From Pyronema omphalodes (taxonomy: Eukaryota; Ascomycota; Pezizomycetes; Pezizales; Pyronemataceae): a stretch of 64,000 bases of DNA. The notes below the pieces were generated by a model. The model was not told where the DNA came from and searched no databases. It saw only the letters and a program-made list of their open reading frames with translations. The stretch lies in assembly GCA_024516155.1 (NCBI GenBank), contig JAJJXM010000011.1, positions 62,001 to 126,000 of the forward strand. Direction: 5' to 3'. How positions within the stretch are numbered: position 1 is the stretch's first letter; every line of letters begins with the position of its first letter. Both the position numbers and the translations under genes were made by a program. Positions 59,630 through 64,000 of the stretch are shown here, piece after piece.

Positions 59630-61287
59630 AGCATAATGGTTATGAAATTCAGATCTTGGAAGGGTTTAGATTAGCGAGACAATCATTGTACATTTATTCG
59701 GTTAAGATCCTAGGATCGTAATTAGCATGTGGAACGTAGAAAGGGTTCACTTAATAAGGTGCTGACATGCATGTTTTGAACTACGGAAGCGTGATACACT
59801 TGTGTCTAAATACATACACAGCTGAAACAGAGTCATAAATATACCAATACATAAATTAGAGATGCTTCAAGTTTAGTCCTATATGTAGGCTTAGTCATCC
59901 GATTCCTACATTCAAATGGATGGTTTATTGGCCGCTCCTGTATTATTACCATACTCGCTATCGATCTTTGCGCACAATTAGCAAGCCCTTTCTTGGTTTA
60001 CTCCACCCCTTTTTTCCACCCTCGTAGCCGCTATGCAGCATATCTTCACCATCGTGACTCGTAATTATATATTGACTCGTCTCCTGTGACATCGAAGCTC
60101 GCACTTGCGCTAACACAAAAACTTACCACTTCAAGATTTCCTAATTAAGTTCGCGTCAGAACAGCAACCAAGAAAGTTACACCCAAATTCTGTCGCCGTT
60201 CTTGATCAGCTGGCTGTATGGTGGAGGATTAAAGATGACACTGTGAAAATATTCAACCTCGAGCGAGTTAATTTCGAGGTCTTGACCTAGCCACCTTGTT
60301 GCTAATTGTATCGCAGGCTCGGATATGCGATCATTATTTTCTAGAAACTAAGAGAGGCTCTCCGTGAGGAATAACACTCTCGGGAATGGTAAATACATCA
60401 CAAGAAGATAGTTTTTGCTGCTGACATCCGAGTCGATGAATTTGGTGTAACAGTGATTATGGATGGGGGGAGGGGGTATTGAGGTGCTTTCGGTGCTTTT
60501 GGTGGACACAATTGTGGATTTTGACAGAATATACGGGAGGAGTTTTTATAGCATCATACTGGTGGATCGCACAAGCAACTGAAATAGGCTTCATTACTGG
60601 GGAGGGGTTTGCTTGCCTAACAACAGCTGGATATTGGTAGGTTGTGCTGAAAATACCAGCAGAGTCTGATCCGAAACGTGAGAGATCTTAGGAAAATACC
60701 GACGCGGCGAGGAAGTATCAGAGATGACGTTGGAGGGTATTGCACAAAAATGGTCAGATGAGAGGATACTATTTGTTAAGGCGTTGTGAATTTTAGCAGG
60801 TTGTCCCTCATCATGGTACAGGGCGAAGACTAATTTTGGTTATCACCGTTACCATGTCTCTCGACTAAGACCGTTGCCACGTTTATGCATTTTTGACGTG
60901 GACATAACTGTACGAAGCAACTAATGATTACTGTTTTACAAGGCAGAACGATAAAAGCAAGATCAGTTATGAAAAGGGTTGGTGTCTATTGTATTACCAG
61001 ATTAAATCCTACCCTCTTGTTAAATGCTTTGATAGAGAGCCATGGAAATTTTGGCTGATGCAGGTTCAGAGAACAGAAAACAGAATATGAGATATCCACT
61101 AAGAACCAGGGGCTTCTATCACTATGTCGTTGAAGAAAACTTTTATTGTCTTTATGTTCTATATACGGTATGGTACCGATATACGTAACCAAAAACGCCA
61201 AGCCTGTTGTTGAAACGCCGTATAAAAAAAAATAAAAAACTTTTGTATCCCGAACTTTTTTCTATCCTTCCTTTTACATACCACCCT
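59630..61287. other. Intergenic spacer
   Basis: No gene supported. Includes the probable 3' UTR of the minus-strand peptide transporter near 61200-61287. Confidence 0.5.
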
Positions 61288-63636
61288 TTAACGCTTCTCC
61301 GATGGATTCTCCGAATCCTCAGCACCAGCAGCTTTTCCAACCTTGATTTCGACCATACCGTTCTTTCTGTAGGTACGTTCGGCCTTGTCCACCTTAAAGA
61401 ACGCCCAAGCAAATAGTATACAGTTCAGTCCAAGAATTCCAGCAATAATAGCATAATTGTGAACTAGCAACGGATCATCGCTCAAGGGAACAAATGCCTG
61501 ACTAATCAATCCTGCAATAGTGGTCATAACCAAATAGATCGAATAAACCAAACTTCTCATATTTGCTGGAGCCTTGGAGAAGCAGTATTCCATTCCAGTT
61601 GTAACAGCCAATATCTCTCCAAAGGCGATTAGACCGAAGGGTCCGGCTTGCAACCATGCGCTGATGGGTGAAGGCTCATCACAACCGTTGGCGAATTTTC
61701 CACAGGGTGATGTCTTGTAGATGTTGTATTGTACAACGGCAGACCAGATAAGTGCTGCGGTAATGCAAAGGAATCCACAAAATATGCGGCGTAGAGGGCT
61801 GAAGTCAATCTTGGCTCTACGGAGCCCAGGATAAATGATCTGGTCGAAGACAGGGATCATGGTGATCAAAACAATCGGGTTGAGGTTAGAGAAGAAGTCA
61901 TTCGGAAGTCCTTTGAAATCATGTTAGTTCTAATGTAACCATATACTTGGAATCTAGGGAGCAGGCCAATTTCATACCATAACACATCATCGTAGCCGCT
62001 TGACTAGTGAAGTTATGAAGCATCTGAAGGAACGCGAGCCCTGAAGTTGCTTCGTTAGACTGTACCTTTCAATTACTCGTAAAATTGGAAACTTACAAAG
62101 GAAAGGGTAAAAAAGGAAGACCTTGCATGCCTTCAACCCTCGTTCAACTTCTGCGACCCAGTCGTCATCAAATGTCATCCAATCAGGTCTAACTTCTTCG
62201 GGTATTCTGGAAGGTGTAGCCCTGTCCCACATATCTGGGCTGGAGAGCTTCATATAACTATCATAGTGTTAGGGCTGACATAACTAGGATGGTTTGAAGT
62301 GGGGATTACGTTGTAATGGGATTCCACGACCAGCGTCCCTTCGTAGCGTGTTTAATCAGCTTGATGGCCTGCGCCACTACGCTGCCGCTTGGTTCGACGC
62401 GTACATATCGCTTTCTACCCCAGAGCATGACGAAGGGGCACAGCATGAACATAAAAGTGGGGATCAAGTAGGAGAGCCAAAATCCAATGTATTTCTCGGC
62501 TGTGGCATCGTGTTAGTGTATCGCTTACTTCAAAGGTATCGTTAAAGGAATATTGCATACCAAAGGCTGCTCCAAGTTTCCCAGCGAGTGCTCCAACGTT
62601 AAGGAACAGGTAAAGATACATGTACGAGCGAGTTACAGTCATTTCGTTGTCGACTATGACACGCTCTCCACATTTGAGAACTTTAACCTTGGAACGAGCA
62701 TTGAGTGTTTGCTCCGTCATGAAAGTACTAAATGATATGTAAGTACCCGACAATTCGAAAAAAAAAAAAAGCAGAAAAAAAAAACATTAGGGCACATACC
62801 CACAACAAGCCTTGAGAGTTCCTGTTCCCATTCCCTAAAACTAATAGTAAGCATCCGTCGCTCCAATCAATCTCTCAATAGAGATAGGAATACGTACAAT
62901 GATTACCATAGCGACTATTATCAGACCCATTGACAACTTTGGCATGATGATAATCCGCGGAATGCTGCATATAACGAGAATAGCGTGTCCAAAAATAGTA
63001 ACGAATATCGCATAGACGATGGTCCTGTAGCGACCCCATCGAGTATCCGCTAAATAGGCACCGAACAAAGGCATCAAGTAGACCCATAAAGAGTAGACTG
63101 AGCTCCTGTTAGCCAATTTGACCGTGACTGACGTAGTGGAAGCACTTACAACTAACGAGTGCAGTTGCGATCTTTTGACCTAATCCAAGTGCCCCAGATT
63201 GACCATTGGGCCCTCCAGCACCAGTCACAGATCCTTCGGGTAACGGTTGCTGAATGTAGTTGACGAAGACAGTGAGGATTCCACAGAATGAAAGCCGCTC
63301 GCAGAACTCAATGAAGGCTATCGTGTAGCATACGAATGGGAGGACACCTGGAACACGACGGAGTGTGGTAAGCTCTTCCTCGGTTGGCTCACCGGGGTCT
63401 CTGGATTTCGTCTTGACTACCACGATGTCGTCTTCCTCGCTATCACCCTTTATTATGTGTTCCGTGTTATGCTGAGAGTCATTCTTCTCGGGCTCAGTGT
63501 AGCCCGCTTCTCCAGGATGTGGTTGAGAATAGACGCTGGAACCATCATCTGGTAAAGGATGGTGCTCATTATCTCTTATCTTGGCTTTCACCAGCTCGGG
63601 CATCGCATTTAGTCGTGGAGATGGTGGTTGCGTCAT
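61288..63636 (-). CDS. Proton-coupled di/tripeptide transporter, PTR2/POT family (641 aa)
   Basis: Eight exons, complement(61288..61910, 61978..62040, 62097..62257, 62310..62499, 62561..62727, 62800..62834, 62898..63097, 63150..63636), 1926 nt; all introns 52-72 nt and GT-AG. An upstream in-frame ATG at 63735 would add 33 residues. About 12 membrane segments. POT-family marks are present: FIEFCERLSFCGI (ExxER motif of helix 1), FGAYLADTRWGRYRTI (PTR signature 1) and EKYIGFWLSYLIPT. A hydrophilic N-terminus of about 90 residues with acidic runs and a basic C-terminal tail face the cytoplasm. It takes up small peptides with protons across the plasma membrane. Exon 3 is only 35 nt. No break found. 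Confidence 0.93.
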
Positions 63637-63735
63637 TTGGAAGGGAGCAGGAATATGAGGTAGCAAAAACGAATGTTGCTGAGGATGTGGTGTGGATTTG
63701 AGAAGGTGTGATACGTTTGAGGAGTAAAGCGGCAA

Positions 63736-64000
63736 ATAGATAGGTTGAGACCTTCTTCACGGCAACAGACGGAAAACGGTCCAGGACGCAGTGACTGTTC
63801 GTGATGTTATTCTTCACTTTGTGTCATTCGTATATAGACAGGCTGGTGGCAACTATCCTACGATTTTGGTGCATTTCCGTAGTTGAACGATTAGGCAAAT
63901 TTCCTATGTGGTGCACATACGTCAGTAAACGAGAAGTACCGCGCTATGCGCAGGCAAGGGAGAAATTTTAACTCTGGCCCAACGCGAAATTTTGTTATAT
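63736..64000. promoter_or_regulatory. Upstream region of the peptide transporter
   Basis: Space before the upstream-most ATG, running off the window. No defined site seen. Confidence 0.35.

Noticed and set aside
55120..64000. Secondary-metabolite cluster around the FAD oxidase
   Set aside because: No synthase, P450, methyltransferase or regulator lies nearby; the next gene is a peptide transporter.

Overview
The window looks like nuclear DNA of a filamentous ascomycete fungus. Genes carry short GT-AG introns of about 46-100 nt, several with CTAAC/CTGAT branch points. Families are typically fungal: a GPI-anchored wall protein, a Mep/AMT ammonium permease, a PTR2-type peptide transporter, a bicovalent FAD oxidase and a small Cys-rich secreted protein. 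Intergenic spaces are long and carry non-autonomous transposons. The class (perhaps Leotiomycetes) is only an impression from the gene content.

Layout. 0-4 kb, minus strand: a membrane-tethered ankyrin-repeat protein with near-identical repeats, then a five-exon orphan gene. 5.0-5.8 kb: two small DNA transposons side by side, one Mutator-like (9-bp target duplication, 110-bp inverted repeats) and one 203-bp MITE with a second copy at 30.4 kb. 6.6-11.2 kb: a DEAH RNA helicase of the DHX29/DHX57/Ucp12 type, divergent from a hypothetical RS-rich protein (11.9-12.9 kb). 13.8 kb: a small Cys/His protein. 15.0-17.5 kb: a two-exon GPI-anchored Pro/Ser-repeat wall protein. 19.3-21.7 kb: a seven-exon Kelch-repeat membrane protein. 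27.8 kb: a tRNA-Lys(CTT). 28.7 kb: a Cys-containing hypothetical protein. 37.1-38.8 kb: a four-exon ammonium transporter. 43.3 kb: a broken ankyrin gene. 46.4 kb: a tiny zinc-binding-type protein.

47.9-54.5 kb is a transposon cluster: three copies of one 1.46-1.49-kb element, each with perfect 45-bp terminal inverted repeats and its own 5-bp target duplication (GGGTT, GCTGG, CCCGG), plus a tRNA-derived SINE with a 12-bp duplication between copies 1 and 2. All three elements keep a 39-codon reading frame with a signal-peptide-like start. 55.1 kb: a small secreted protein. 57.1-58.7 kb: a four-exon secreted FAD oxidase, with a deleted Tc1/mariner-like element inserted 20 bp past its stop codon. 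61.3-63.6 kb: an eight-exon peptide transporter.

The genes do not form an obvious biosynthetic cluster. Several act at the cell surface or in nutrient uptake (ammonium, di/tripeptides, wall, secreted oxidase), but shared function is not shown. The most distinctive content is the mobile-element landscape and the recently amplified ankyrin array. Exon boundaries were worked out by eye from splice signals and reading-frame continuity; every multi-exon model given sums to a multiple of three.
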